The position numbers and the translations under genes were made by a program. Source: Gammaproteobacteria bacterium (GTDB lineage Bacteria > Pseudomonadota > Gammaproteobacteria > Xanthomonadales > Rhodanobacteraceae). Taken from it: a stretch of DNA of 44,757 bases. Location of the stretch: assembly GCA_004295005.1 (NCBI GenBank), contig SHNG01000122.1, positions 1 through 44,757 of the forward strand. The letters run 5' to 3'. Every line of letters starts with the position of its first letter. Within the stretch, counting starts at the first letter, position 1. Under the pieces are notes generated by a model. The model was not told the DNA's origin. It ran no database searches and worked only from the letters and a program-made list of their open reading frames with translations. Positions 33,844-43,355 of this stretch are shown here, in pieces.

Positions 33844-34075
33844 GCAGAAACTCCATGAACTCGTCGGTGCTCATGCCCTTGAACTCGCGGGCGTTGGCGC
33901 TGCCTCGCGCCTTCTGGAATGCAGCGCGGATCGGCGGATCGGCGCCCTTGAGCGGTCGAATGATCACTTCGCCGCGCGCGTTGACGACAAACTCCACCTC
34001 GCTGTGCGGCAACAGCCCCGCCTGCTCGCGTACCGCCTGCGGGATAGTGACCTGGCCTTTGCTGGTGATTTTCAT
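33836..34075 (-). CDS. vapB: VapB-type antitoxin, AbrB/SpoVT family
   Basis: The 79-residue protein starts with MKITSKGQVTIPQAVREQ, the swapped-hairpin AbrB DNA-binding domain, followed by an acidic-basic C-terminal tail (REFKGMSTDEFMEFLRG) that would bind and block the toxin. AAGGA eight bases upstream of ATG 34075 fixes the start. The gene overlaps vapC. The pair probably represses its own promoter through the palindromes at 34086-34112. Confidence 0.9.
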   Translation of the reverse strand: MKITSKGQVTIPQAVREQAGLLPHSEVEFVVNARGEVIIRPLKGADPPIRAAFQKARGSANAREFKGMSTDEFMEFLRG

Positions 34076-34085
34076 GGTGCAATCC

Positions 34086-34112
34086 TTACTTCGGAGCAGT
34101 AAGAATCTTACC
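34086..34112. promoter_or_regulatory. Candidate vapBC operator
   Basis: Three CTTAC/GTAAG half-sites lie just upstream of vapB: CTTAC 34086-34090, GTAAG 34100-34104 and CTTAC 34108-34112. The last two make a perfect palindrome, GTAAGA-A-TCTTAC (34100-34112). A -10-like TAAGAT overlaps it on the minus strand. This fits autoregulation by an AbrB-type antitoxin complex. Confidence 0.5.
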
Positions 34113-34150
34113 ACGCAAAGACGACGGTGCTGCGCTCAGGCCATAACCTG

Positions 34151-35653
34151 TCAATTGTCGAAGCTGTCGACAAAGATGACGTCCGAAGCGCGCAGGTAGG
34201 CATTCCAGGCATCCACCCGTCCCATGCCCTGCACCGGATTCGGGAACGTGGTCGCCGGGATGCCGCCACAGATCTGTGAATCGCTGATCGGGACGGAGGT
34301 TTCGCGAAGGATCTGCTCGACCCGCGCGGGATCACCCTTGAGCGATGGGTCGACGGACATCATCAACGCAACCACGCCGGCCACATGTGGGCCTGCCATG
34401 CTGGTACCACTCATCGAACCGTATGCCGCGTCACTCGAATTGGTGATCGAACGCACCGAGGAACCCGGGGCAATCACGTCGGGCTTGACCTCGGCCAAGC
34501 CTGGCACGGGCCCGCGCGAGGAGAATCCCGACATGCTGTCGCTGGAGGTCATCGAGCCAACGACAAAAGCGGCATCAAGGGTTCCCGGTTGACTGAAGAT
34601 CGTCTGGCAACCTGAACCGTCATTGCCGGCTGATGCGACAAACACGATGCCGCCGGCCACCAGATTCTGGATGGCTTCGCTCACCTCGTTGCCCGCGGTG
34701 CATCCCTCGGACGTCGTGCAACCCCAGGAGTTGTTGATCACATCCGGCGCGCGATCCGGATCGGGGTTCTGGCCATTGAGATCGGTGGGCGCTAGAAACC
34801 ACTCGGCGCACTCGTTGTAGGTGGCTGGGGTGCCGTTTCCCGAGTTCATGTTGCGGCAACCGATCCATTTTGCTCCGGGCGCTACACCCACCTGGTTGCT
34901 GCCACCATCATCGCCCACGATGGTACCCACGGTATGGCTGCCGTGGCTGTGGTCATCGCATGGCACCAGTGAATTGGCACCGCAGCTGCTGCCGGTGTCG
35001 TGGATGGCGTCATGCCAGTTGTAATTGTGATCGGCACTGATACCGTTCCAGCCTCGGTACTTGCCCTTGATCGCGTTGTGGGTCCAACGGATGCCGGTGT
35101 CCTGCCCCGCCACCACCACGCCCTGGCCATTGAATCCTTCCGCCCAGACCATGGGCGCGCGCACCTTGTTGACCCCCCACTCGGTGGCCTGCGGCGCATG
35201 TGCAGACGTGCCCTCCGCGCTGGCATCCGGCAGCGGACCAGCCCATGGGCGCTGCAAGCCCACGGCGCGATTGGATTCGATCTTGGCGATGTCACCTCTC
35301 GCGGTCAGCGCATCGATCTGGGTCGGCGTGAGTTCGGCCTCGATCATGTTGACGATCCAGAACGGACGATAGGCGATGCCCTGCGCGTCGAGCCACATGC
35401 GCAAATCCGCCTGGGTGACTTCTGCCGTTGCGCGCAGCATGTTCACCAACTCGCGACGACGCTCCAGGTAGTTCCCCTGCGGGCTCAGAAGTTGCTTTGG
35501 CGCCTTGGCCTCGAGCACGATCAGCGTGCTGACCGTACCCGCGCGCTCGGCTTCCGCACGCAAACCTGGCTCTACCTCAGACGCCTGCAACGGCGACATC
35601 GCAGCGGCACACGCCAGCGCCAGGGGCGCAACCCGCGGAAGCATGGATCTCAT
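34151..35653 (-). CDS. Secreted S8 family subtilisin-like protease with C-terminal IF..SFD motif
   Basis: The 500-residue protein has a signal peptide (about 1-24) and an I9-like propeptide region (about 30-130; SLIVLEAKAP-type start, WIVNMIEAELTP). The catalytic domain has Asp185 in VAGQDTG, His237 in HSHGSHTVGT, the oxyanion Asn343 in ASAGNDG and Ser417 in GTSMAGPHVAG. The last residues read DVIFVDSFDN, like the ending of the DUF1501 protein. AGGAG eight bases upstream supports ATG 35653. It probably acts outside the cell as a general protease. It lies alone between vapB and nadK. Confidence 0.95.
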   Translation of the reverse strand: MRSMLPRVAPLALACAAAMSPLQASEVEPGLRAEAERAGTVSTLIVLEAKAPKQLLSPQGNYLERRRELVNMLRATAEVTQADLRMWLDAQGIAYRPFWIVNMIEAELTPTQIDALTARGDIAKIESNRAVGLQRPWAGPLPDASAEGTSAHAPQATEWGVNKVRAPMVWAEGFNGQGVVVAGQDTGIRWTHNAIKGKYRGWNGISADHNYNWHDAIHDTGSSCGANSLVPCDDHSHGSHTVGTIVGDDGGSNQVGVAPGAKWIGCRNMNSGNGTPATYNECAEWFLAPTDLNGQNPDPDRAPDVINNSWGCTTSEGCTAGNEVSEAIQNLVAGGIVFVASAGNDGSGCQTIFSQPGTLDAAFVVGSMTSSDSMSGFSSRGPVPGLAEVKPDVIAPGSSVRSITNSSDAAYGSMSGTSMAGPHVAGVVALMMSVDPSLKGDPARVEQILRETSVPISDSQICGGIPATTFPNPVQGMGRVDAWNAYLRASDVIFVDSFDN

Positions 35654-35739
35654 TGACAGGCTCCTGGAAGATCGGCGGCAACCGCCACACCTGACGGCCG
35701 GACCCGACAGCGCACTCTATGCGAAGTACCGCCGTTTTC

Positions 35740-36504
35740 CTAGACGGTGAACTGCTCGTTGAGAATGCGTTCTTCGAGGTTGTGCTCGGGGTCGAACAGC
35801 AGGGTCATGGTGTGCTCGGTGGATTCGCGGACCAGCACTTCGATCACGTCGCGCACTTCGTTGGAATCGGCGGTGGCGCTGACCGGGCGCTTGTAGGGAT
35901 CCAGGATCTCGAACTTGATTTCGGTGGTGGCCGGCAGCACCGCGCCGCGCCAGCGACGCGGTCGGAACGGGCTGATTGGAGTCATCGCCAGCAATTGCGA
36001 GCCAATCGGCAGGATCGGGCCATGCGCCGACAGGTTGTAAGCAGTGGAGCCGGCAGGCGTTGCAACCAGAACCCCATCGCACATCAACTCCTCGATGCGC
36101 ACCACGCCATTGAGCGATACCCGGACATGGGCAGCCTGCTTGGTCTGGCGCAACAGGGAAACCTCGTTGAAGGCCAGCGCCTCGACCGTGGCCCCGGATT
36201 CGGAATGGGCCTGCATGCGCAACGGACGCAGTACCGTGGCCTGGGCGCGGGCAATGCGCCCCTCAAGATCATCGAAGTGGTACTGATTGAGCAGGAAGCC
36301 GACCGTACCGAGCTTCATGCCGTAGACCGGCTTGCCGAGGTTCTGGTGCCGGTGCAGGGTGCGCAACATGAATCCATCGCCACCGAGGGCCACAATCACG
36401 TCGGCCTGGTCTGGCGCATGGTCGCCATAGCGCTGCTTGAGGCGATCAAGCTCGGCCTGTGCCTCGGGCCCATGACTGGCAACCAGGGCGATACGCTGAT
36501 TCAC
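35740..36504 (-). CDS. nadK: NAD kinase
   Basis: The 254-residue cytosolic enzyme phosphorylates NAD to NADP with ATP. It has the GGDG motif (41-44, with catalytic Asp43), the NE pair N113/E114 in FNEVSLLR, and the glycine-rich [20 protein letters not shown] segment that binds NAD. It is short but complete for the bacterial family. A Shine-Dalgarno AGGTGA precedes ATG 36504. The 452-nt gap up to the glutamate dehydrogenase gene holds only repeats. Confidence 0.95.
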   Translation of the reverse strand: MNQRIALVASHGPEAQAELDRLKQRYGDHAPDQADVIVALGGDGFMLRTLHRHQNLGKPVYGMKLGTVGFLLNQYHFDDLEGRIARAQATVLRPLRMQAHSESGATVEALAFNEVSLLRQTKQAAHVRVSLNGVVRIEELMCDGVLVATPAGSTAYNLSAHGPILPIGSQLLAMTPISPFRPRRWRGAVLPATTEIKFEILDPYKRPVSATADSNEVRDVIEVLVRESTEHTMTLLFDPEHNLEERILNEQFTV

Positions 36505-36628
36505 GCTTCACCTCGCAGCGGATGCGCCGTGTGCGGCGGGAGGGACTGACTGTAGCAGACAGCGCACTGCCTGTTGCTGCAGCTGGCATTCATCGATCCT
36601 GCGCAGGAGCGAGGTCGGTTTCGTGAGC

Positions 36629-36672
36629 CCCACCCTCACCCCAGCCCTCACCCGCCAGCGGGAGAGGGTGAA
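36629..36672. repeat. CCACCCTCACCC-family repeat
   Basis: The copy starts CCACCCTCACCCCAGCC and ends in a GGGAGAGGGTGA arm that pairs with an upstream CCCTCACCC arm. Unlike the 19499 and 30631 copies it lacks the TTTATGCCC..GGGTACG insert, so the insert is a variable core. The gap 36505-36956 holds no gene; it also has the copies listed next. Confidence 0.8.
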
Positions 36673-36701
36673 AAGAATCGTTGCACACCTCAGCTCTTTC
36701 C

Positions 36702-36749
36702 CGTCGTCCCGGAATCGCGCAGCGATATCCGGGACCCAGCGACTTGAGG
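36702..36749. repeat. CCGGGA-family repeat, with a related GGGACGACG copy at 36828-36853
   Basis: 36702-36749 has CGTCGTCCCGGA, an inner stem CGC/GCG and TCCGGGACCCAGC. The GGGACGACG copy at 36828-36853 is the reverse orientation of the CGTCCCTGCGCAGG repeat seen at 12193 and 12345. Confidence 0.75.
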
Positions 36750-36867
36750 ACTGAAGCGTTGCAATACAGGAGCCGGATGCGAAGGCCATGGATGACCGGC
36801 ATGCGGGAATTGCAGGAGTGAAATTCCGCCTGCCTGCCTGCGCAGGGACGACGCGGTGTCTTGTGTT

Positions 36868-36953
36868 CCACCCTCACCCTGCCCTCTCCCGCCAGCGGGA
36901 GAGGGTGAAAAACTTCGCGGATCGCACCCCGATCCCCGATCCCCGATCCCCGA
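36868..36953. repeat. CCACCCTCACCC-family repeat and CCCCGAT tandem
   Basis: A repeat copy at 36868-36908 has CCCTCTCCCGC and GCGGGAGAGGG arms. After it, 36927-36953 is a tandem of the heptamer CCCCGAT (about four units), just before the stop of the glutamate dehydrogenase gene at 36957. Confidence 0.8.
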
Positions 36954-36956
36954 AAA

Positions 36957-39900
36957 TCAGACCAACTGCGCCACGCGCCGCACGGCCACGGATACGATCG
37001 GATAGTCGATGACAACCTGGCTGCGCATGTCGTTGAGCGTGGCCAGGGTGGTCTTCAACGCCGCATCGTCGCGGCTCATCCAGGCCGCAACGCGATCCGC
37101 ACCCTCGGCCTTTGATTTCCACGCAAGCACCTGCAGGGTGAGCGAGCGTTGCTGGGCATTCAGTTCGTCACGCAGGGATCCGCGTGCATGGGCGTGCCAG
37201 CGCGTCTCCACCGGCAACTCCTCGACCTTCTCCATCAGCCATTTCAAATTGAGCGCTTCACCGATTGCATAGTAGGTCGTTGCAACCTGCGCAACCGAGG
37301 CGCCGCTTTCCGTGGCGACCAGGGCAATGTCGAGCGCTGCGCCCAATGCCGGCAGGTAGGCCAGTTGATCGGCCAGCCCGGCCGGGAATTCCTGCTCGAT
37401 CCAGCGCACGCGCCCGCGCTCGAACACCGCGTGTTCGCTGGCGCTGCTGACCGAATCGATCTTTGCGCGCAGCTCGGCCATGGCCGGTGCGTAACGGGCA
37501 ACGGCTGCGGCGATATCCTGCACGTCGGCAGGATGGTTGAGCAGCCAGCGCGTCATGCTGCGCAGCAAGGACCAGATGGTGAGATTGGCGTCGATCTGGG
37601 CATTGCCATCGACCTTGCCATCCAGTGCTTCGATGGCTGCCCACAACGAGCGCGCATCCAGCACTTCGCGTGCAATGGTGAATGCCTTGGCCACTGCAGC
37701 GGGCGATTGCCCGGTGTCTTCCTGCATGCGCAGCACAAAGGTTGCACCCATGCGATTGATCATGGAGTTGGTCACTGCCGTGGCAATGATCTCGCGCTTC
37801 AGGCGATGCCGCTCCATGTGCTCGGCAAAACGCTCGCGCAGGGGCTCGGGGAAGTAGCGGCGCAGTTCCTTGGACAGATAGGGGTCTTCGGGCACGTCCG
37901 ACTCGAGCAGTTGCTGGAACAGCACGATCTTCGAGTACGACAGCAGGATGGCCAGTTCGGGACGGGTCAAGCCAAGGCCACGCGCCTTGCGCTCGGAGAA
38001 CTCGGCATCGCTCGGCAGGAACTCGATCTGACGGTCGAGAAGGCCCTGCGATTCGAGGGTTCGAATGAAGTGCTGCTTGGAACCGAGGCGGGCCACCGAC
38101 ATGCGTTCCATGATGCTGATCGCCTCGTTCTGGCGATAGTTGTCGATCAGCACCAGGCGCTCGACCTCGTCGGTCATCTCGCGCAACAGTTCGTTGCGCT
38201 GCTGCACCGTCATTTCCCCACGCTGCACGGCATCGTTGAGCAGGATCTTGATGTTGACCTCGTGGTCGGAGGTATCAACACCGGCCGAGTTGTCGATGAA
38301 GTCGGTATTGAGCAGGACGCCGTTGAGTGCCGCCTCGATTCGACCACGCTGGGTCATGCCGAGGTTGCCGCCTTCACCAATGATGCGCGCACGCACGTCG
38401 GCGCCATTGATGCGAATGGCATTGTTCGCACGATCACCGGCATCCGCGTGGGTTTCCACGCTGGCCTTGATGTAGGTTCCGATGCCGCCGTTCCAGATCA
38501 GGTCGACAGGCGCCTTGAGGATTGCAGTGAGCAATTCGCTTGGCGACATCTTGCGCGCACCACCGTCTATGCCCAGCGCGATGGCGGCCTGCTCGGAAAC
38601 GTCGATGGTCTTTGCGCTGCGCGGGAATACGCCACCGCCTGCCGAAATCAGGCTGGCGTTGTAGTCGGCCCAGGACGAGCGCGGCACCTTGAACATGCGC
38701 TCACGCTCGACAAAGCTGCTGGCAGCATCCGGATTGGGGTCGAGGAAGATGTGGCGGTGGTCGAATGCGGCGACCAGGCGGATGTGTTTGGACAACAACA
38801 TGCCATTGCCGAACACGTCACCGGACATGTCGCCGATGCCGACACAAGTGAAGTCCTGGTTCTGGCTGTCCTGTCCGAGTGCGCGGAAGTGGCGCTTGAC
38901 AGACTCCCAGCCACCCTTGGCGGTGATGCCCATGCCCTTGTGGTCGTAGCCGACCGATCCACCCGAGGCGAAGGCATCGCCCAGCCAGAAATCGTGCTCG
39001 GCACTGACCGCATTGGCGATGTCGGAGAACGTCGCCGTGCCCTTGTCGGCGGCAACCACGAGGTACGGATCGGCATCGTCATGGCGCACCACGTCCTGCG
39101 GATGCACCAGCTTTCCATCCACCAGGTTGTCGGTGACATCGAGCAGGCCGTTGATGAAGCTGCGGTAACAGGCCACGCCTTCGGCCAGCACTGCATCGCG
39201 CTCGCCGCTGGCAGGCGGACGCTTGACGATGAATCCGCCCTTTGAACCAACCGGCACGATGACCGTGTTCTTCACCATCTGCGCCTTGACCAGGCCCAGC
39301 ACTTCGGTGCGGAAGTCCTCGCGCCGATCCGACCAGCGCAGTCCACCGCGAGCCACCGGTCCGAAGCGCAGGTGCACGCCCTCGACGCGTGGCGAGTAGA
39401 CGAAAATCTCGCGATACGGGCGCGGCTTCGGCAATTCGTTCAATTGCATCGGGTCGAACTTGAAACTGGTGTAATCGTGCGGCTTGCCATCCACGCGCTG
39501 GTAGAAGTTGGTGCGCAAGGTGGCGCGGATCACCGCGCTGAATCCGCGCAGGATGCGGTCTTCGTCAATGCTGGCCACGCGCTCGAGCAGCACCTGGAGG
39601 GTACGCAGGATGCACTGGATCTGGCTGGCGCGATCCTGGTCACGGCAGGCCACGAGGTCCGCGATCAGTTGCGGGTTTTCGTCCTGTACCTGTTGTGGAA
39701 CCAGAATCTGCAATTCCTCACGCAGGCGCGTACGCGCGATGCCGATTCCGTCGGCACCGGCATCCAGGCGCCGCGGGTCGAACTTGGCTTCGAACAGCTC
39801 GACCAGCAAACCGGCAATGTCCGGATAACTTGCCAGGGTCTGCTCCATGTAGGCCTGCGAGAACGGAACGCCGGTCTGCAACAGGTACTTGCAATAGCCT

Positions 39901-41894
39901 CGCAGGATGCTGACCTGGCGCCAGTCCAGTTGCGCGCTCAACACCAGCTTGTTGAAGCCATCGTTTTCGGCATCGCCGCGCCAGACGCGCTCGAATGCCT
40001 GCTCGAAGGCTTCACGCAGGTTGTCCAGATCGAACACCAATCGGCTCGGGCGGACCAGGATGTCCTGGATGGTGATCACACTGCCGCCGCCCTGGATCTC
40101 GTACAGGTTTTCCGTGAGCACGCTGACACCGAGGTTTTCCAGCAGCGGGATCACCTCGGAAAGGGTGATGTCGCCACCCAGACGGAACACCTTGAAGTGC
40201 AGCACATCGGGGTGCTTCTGCGAGCGATACAGGTTGAGGCGGATGTCGTCGGCGTCTTCGAGTGCGGCGGCCAGCTCGACATCCTCCGCCGCGTTCTGCG
40301 GACTGACCTTTTCGATGTAGCCGGCGGGCAGCGCCTTGCCGTAGCGGGCTGCAAGCTTGTTGCCACGCTCCTCGCCATGGCGCGCAACCAGTTCCTCGCG
40401 CAGGTCGTCGGTCCAGTTGCGCACGATCTGGGCAATGCGCACATCAAGCTGGCCGGCATCCCATTCCGCGCTCGCGCCGCGTTTCGGCCGCACGATCGAA
40501 TGCACGCGCGCCAGCGGCGATTCATCCAGCAACACCGTTGAATCGATGCGCTCGGCCTTGAAATGATCGGTCAGCATCGCCTCGATGCGATCGCGCACCT
40601 CGGTGTTGAAACGATCGCGCGGCACATAGGCCAGCACGGAAAAGAAGCGTCCGTAGCGATCCTGACGCACGAACAGACGCGTGCGAGCGCGTTCGCGCAG
40701 GTCGAGCACGGCCATTGCAATGTCGAACAGCTCGTCGGTCGAGCACTGGAACACCTCGTCGCGCGGCAGGGTGTCGAGGATGTGGCGCAGTGCCTTGCCC
40801 GAGTGCGAATCGCGCTTGAGGCCGGAACGCTGCAGGATGGTCTCGTAGTTGTTGCGCAGCAGCGGCACTTCACGCGGCGGCGTCATGTAGGCCGAGGACG
40901 TCAACATGCCGAGGAAGCGCTGCTCGACCACCGGCTTGCCCTTGGCGTCGAAGCCGAGCACGGAGAGGTAATCCATGTGGCCTGGACGATGCACTCGCGA
41001 GCGCGCATTGGTCTTGGTCAGGATCAATGCGCCAACCGAGCCGGATTTGTCGAGATCGGTGGCCGCCAGGGTCTTGAGCGAACGCACCGCCATGCCGGTG
41101 CCACTGCCGCGCATGATGCCAAGGCCGGAGTCGCCTACCGGCTTGAGCACTTCATCACCCGCTTCTTCGGTAACGCGATACTCGCGATAACCGAAGAAGG
41201 TGAAATGGTCATCGGCAATCCATTTGAGGAAGTTCTGCGCCTCCAGCAGGGTTGCCTTGTCGAATGGCATGTTCTGGGTCGGCAATGCCTCGGCAATGGC
41301 CTGCATTTTTGCCTTCATCTGCGGCCAGTCGGCCACGGCGGCACGCACATCCTCAAGCGCCAGGGCGATGTTCTTGCGCAGATCCTCGATCTGGTTGGCA
41401 TCGCTGACATGCTCGATATCGAACAACATCACCGATTCGGCGACACCCTTGCCGTCCAATTCACCGTCACAAGCGAGGATATGCCCGCCCGGATCACGCT
41501 TCACCGAAAAGATCGGGTGGATCACCGCATGCGTGGCGAGACCCGCCTGGTTGATGGCCATGGAAACCGAATCCACCAGAAACGGCATGTCGTCGGTGAC
41601 GATGGCGATCAGGGTGTGGCTGCTTTCGAAGCCGTCCGCTTCCAGATGCGGATTGAACACGCGGATCTTTGCGGCCTGCGGCTTGCGCTGTCGCGCGAAT
41701 TCCAGCATGAACTGCGCGATGCGGGCCCATTCGGCGGGATCGCAGGTGGCGATGTCATCCGACGGAACATGGCGGAAAAAGTGGGTCGCGAAAGCTTGCG
41801 CCTCACGCTGTCGACTGGCACCCCCCTGGGCGGAAATCTGGTTGAGAATGGGTTCCAGACGCTTGGATTCCGAGACAGCACTTTGAGCGTTCAT
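36957..41894 (-). CDS. NAD-specific glutamate dehydrogenase, large (about 180 kDa) type
   Basis: The 1645-residue protein is full length for the large NAD-GDH class that deaminates glutamate to 2-oxoglutarate in catabolism. The N-terminal half carries ACT-like regulatory modules (such as the TDDMPFLVDSVSMAIN segment near residue 100). The dehydrogenase core runs from about residue 800, with FGPVARGGLRWSDRREDFRT, the catalytic lysine region VPVGSKGGF (about 880) and the Rossmann DMSGDVFGNGM segment. The C-terminal helical part ends at IVSVAVRRVAQLV. ATG 41894 has AGGA five bases upstream. No frameshift or internal stop was seen. It could burn glutamate released by the murein-peptide pathway (inference). 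Confidence 0.95.
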   Translation of the reverse strand: MNAQSAVSESKRLEPILNQISAQGGASRQREAQAFATHFFRHVPSDDIATCDPAEWARIAQFMLEFARQRKPQAAKIRVFNPHLEADGFESSHTLIAIVTDDMPFLVDSVSMAINQAGLATHAVIHPIFSVKRDPGGHILACDGELDGKGVAESVMLFDIEHVSDANQIEDLRKNIALALEDVRAAVADWPQMKAKMQAIAEALPTQNMPFDKATLLEAQNFLKWIADDHFTFFGYREYRVTEEAGDEVLKPVGDSGLGIMRGSGTGMAVRSLKTLAATDLDKSGSVGALILTKTNARSRVHRPGHMDYLSVLGFDAKGKPVVEQRFLGMLTSSAYMTPPREVPLLRNNYETILQRSGLKRDSHSGKALRHILDTLPRDEVFQCSTDELFDIAMAVLDLRERARTRLFVRQDRYGRFFSVLAYVPRDRFNTEVRDRIEAMLTDHFKAERIDSTVLLDESPLARVHSIVRPKRGASAEWDAGQLDVRIAQIVRNWTDDLREELVARHGEERGNKLAARYGKALPAGYIEKVSPQNAAEDVELAAALEDADDIRLNLYRSQKHPDVLHFKVFRLGGDITLSEVIPLLENLGVSVLTENLYEIQGGGSVITIQDILVRPSRLVFDLDNLREAFEQAFERVWRGDAENDGFNKLVLSAQLDWRQVSILRGYCKYLLQTGVPFSQAYMEQTLASYPDIAGLLVELFEAKFDPRRLDAGADGIGIARTRLREELQILVPQQVQDENPQLIADLVACRDQDRASQIQCILRTLQVLLERVASIDEDRILRGFSAVIRATLRTNFYQRVDGKPHDYTSFKFDPMQLNELPKPRPYREIFVYSPRVEGVHLRFGPVARGGLRWSDRREDFRTEVLGLVKAQMVKNTVIVPVGSKGGFIVKRPPASGERDAVLAEGVACYRSFINGLLDVTDNLVDGKLVHPQDVVRHDDADPYLVVAADKGTATFSDIANAVSAEHDFWLGDAFASGGSVGYDHKGMGITAKGGWESVKRHFRALGQDSQNQDFTCVGIGDMSGDVFGNGMLLSKHIRLVAAFDHRHIFLDPNPDAASSFVERERMFKVPRSSWADYNASLISAGGGVFPRSAKTIDVSEQAAIALGIDGGARKMSPSELLTAILKAPVDLIWNGGIGTYIKASVETHADAGDRANNAIRINGADVRARIIGEGGNLGMTQRGRIEAALNGVLLNTDFIDNSAGVDTSDHEVNIKILLNDAVQRGEMTVQQRNELLREMTDEVERLVLIDNYRQNEAISIMERMSVARLGSKQHFIRTLESQGLLDRQIEFLPSDAEFSERKARGLGLTRPELAILLSYSKIVLFQQLLESDVPEDPYLSKELRRYFPEPLRERFAEHMERHRLKREIIATAVTNSMINRMGATFVLRMQEDTGQSPAAVAKAFTIAREVLDARSLWAAIEALDGKVDGNAQIDANLTIWSLLRSMTRWLLNHPADVQDIAAAVARYAPAMAELRAKIDSVSSASEHAVFERGRVRWIEQEFPAGLADQLAYLPALGAALDIALVATESGASVAQVATTYYAIGEALNLKWLMEKVEELPVETRWHAHARGSLRDELNAQQRSLTLQVLAWKSKAEGADRVAAWMSRDDAALKTTLATLNDMRSQVVIDYPIVSVAVRRVAQLV

Positions 41895-42049
41895 TGCATC
41901 CTGATCGACGGTCGCCGTAGTGGGCGCGCAGGATACGCCCCGCTCTCCACTTAATCCACCGCAAACGGCTTTTGCGATGCCAATCGACGACCCTTGTTTG
42001 CATCGGGTTCAGACACGCATGCAAAGCCCGTGCGAATCCGTTCCCGACC

Positions 42050-43210
42050 TCAACGCAATCCGGTCTCGTTGCGCGCGATCACCAGTCGCTGGATTTCGCT
42101 GGTGCCCTCATAGATCTCGGTGATCTTGGCATCGCGGAAGTAGCGCTCCAGCGGCATTTCCCTCGAATAGCCCATGCCGCCGTGGATCTGCACGGCCTGG
42201 TGGGTGATGAACATGGCCGCTTCCGAGGCATACAACTTGGCCACGGCAGCCTCGGTGCTGAAGCGGCCACCGGTTCTCTCTGCCTCACCCTTGGCGAATG
42301 CGGCACGCAGGGTGAGCAAGGTGGCGGCATCGAGGCGGCATTTCATGTCGGCAATCTTGGCCTGGATCATCTGGAACGAACCGATGGCCTGGCCGAAGGC
42401 CTTGCGTTCCTGCACGTAGGCGACGCTCGCCTCATAGGCCGCCCGACACAGACCGACCGCTTGCGAGGCGATGCCGATGCGTCCGGCATCCAGCACGCCC
42501 ATGGCAATGCCAAAGCCCTTGCCCTGCGCCCCCAGCATGTCGGCCGCCGGGCATACATAGTCGCGAAACTCGATCTCGCAGGTGGCCGAGGCGCGAATGC
42601 CGAGCTTGGGCTCGGTCTTGCCGGCATGGAAACCGGGGCGCGAGGTGTCGATGATGAAAGCGGAAATGCCCTTGGCACCAATGCCAGGCGTGGTGATGGC
42701 AAACAGGATGATGTAGCGCGCCACCGGGCCGGAAGTGATCCAGCTCTTCTTGCCATTGATCACCCAGTCGCCAGCGGCATTCTTCGAGGCCTGGGTATGC
42801 ATGGCCGAGGCATCCGAACCGGACTGCGGCTCGGTCAGCGCATAGGCGCCGATGTGCTCGCCACTGGCAATGGCGCGCACGTACTTCTGTTTCTGTTCTT
42901 CGCTGCCGTGTTGAAGAATGCCGTTGCAGTACAGCGAATTGTTGACCGACATGATGGTCGAGTGCGCGGTATCGGCGGCACCGATCTCGATCATGGCCAG
43001 CGCATAGGACACCGGGTCCATACCCGCGCCGCCGTATTCAGACGGTACCTCGATGCCCATGAGTCCGAGCTGGCCCATCTCGCGGATGGTCTCCAGCGGG
43101 AACGTGCCCTTGGCGTCCAGTTCCGCCGCAATGGGCGCAATGCGCTTCTGCGCGAAATCGCGGGCAATGGACTGGATCGACAACTGTTCTTCGCTGAGGC
43201 GGAAATCCAT
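42050..43210 (-). CDS. Short-chain or branched-chain acyl-CoA dehydrogenase
   Basis: The 386-residue FAD enzyme starts MDFRLSEEQLSIQSIARDF. It has YALTEPQSGSDASAMHTQA and WITSGPVARYIILF for FAD and substrate binding, CRDAKITEIYEGTSEIQR with the catalytic glutamate (about 367), and the ending LVIARNETGLR. It belongs to the butyryl/isobutyryl-CoA class rather than the glutaryl class. AGGA six bases upstream supports ATG 43210. It faces the ArsR-methyltransferase gene across a 145-nt gap. The exact acyl-CoA substrate is not clear. Confidence 0.92.
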   Translation of the reverse strand: MDFRLSEEQLSIQSIARDFAQKRIAPIAAELDAKGTFPLETIREMGQLGLMGIEVPSEYGGAGMDPVSYALAMIEIGAADTAHSTIMSVNNSLYCNGILQHGSEEQKQKYVRAIASGEHIGAYALTEPQSGSDASAMHTQASKNAAGDWVINGKKSWITSGPVARYIILFAITTPGIGAKGISAFIIDTSRPGFHAGKTEPKLGIRASATCEIEFRDYVCPAADMLGAQGKGFGIAMGVLDAGRIGIASQAVGLCRAAYEASVAYVQERKAFGQAIGSFQMIQAKIADMKCRLDAATLLTLRAAFAKGEAERTGGRFSTEAAVAKLYASEAAMFITHQAVQIHGGMGYSREMPLERYFRDAKITEIYEGTSEIQRLVIARNETGLR

Positions 43211-43289
43211 GGGTAATCCTGGAAGCGGGATGCGGCCGTCGATTTTATCGCCAGCCATGCCCGCATGGGCAGTTTGAAGCTGCATCGCA

Positions 43290-43318
43290 TTGACGGAATT
43301 CCCGGCGCTGGGTACGCT
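43290..43318 (+). promoter_or_regulatory. Candidate promoter of the regulator-metH operon
   Basis: TTGACG (43290-43295) stands 17 nt from TACGCT (43313-43318), giving a leader of about 30 nt before ATG 43356. The -35 box is good and the -10 box weak. Confidence 0.4.
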
Positions 43319-43355
43319 GCGCGTCCATCTTTCAATCCGGATGGAAGGATATTGC

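Noticed and set aside
37149-39245. 698-codon plus-strand frame opposite the glutamate dehydrogenase gene
   Set aside because: It is a shadow of the well-supported minus-strand gene; the translation shows no domain motif or Shine-Dalgarno.
40563-41954. 463-codon plus-strand frame opposite the start of the glutamate dehydrogenase gene
   Set aside because: Antisense shadow; the minus-strand ATG and its Shine-Dalgarno are clear.
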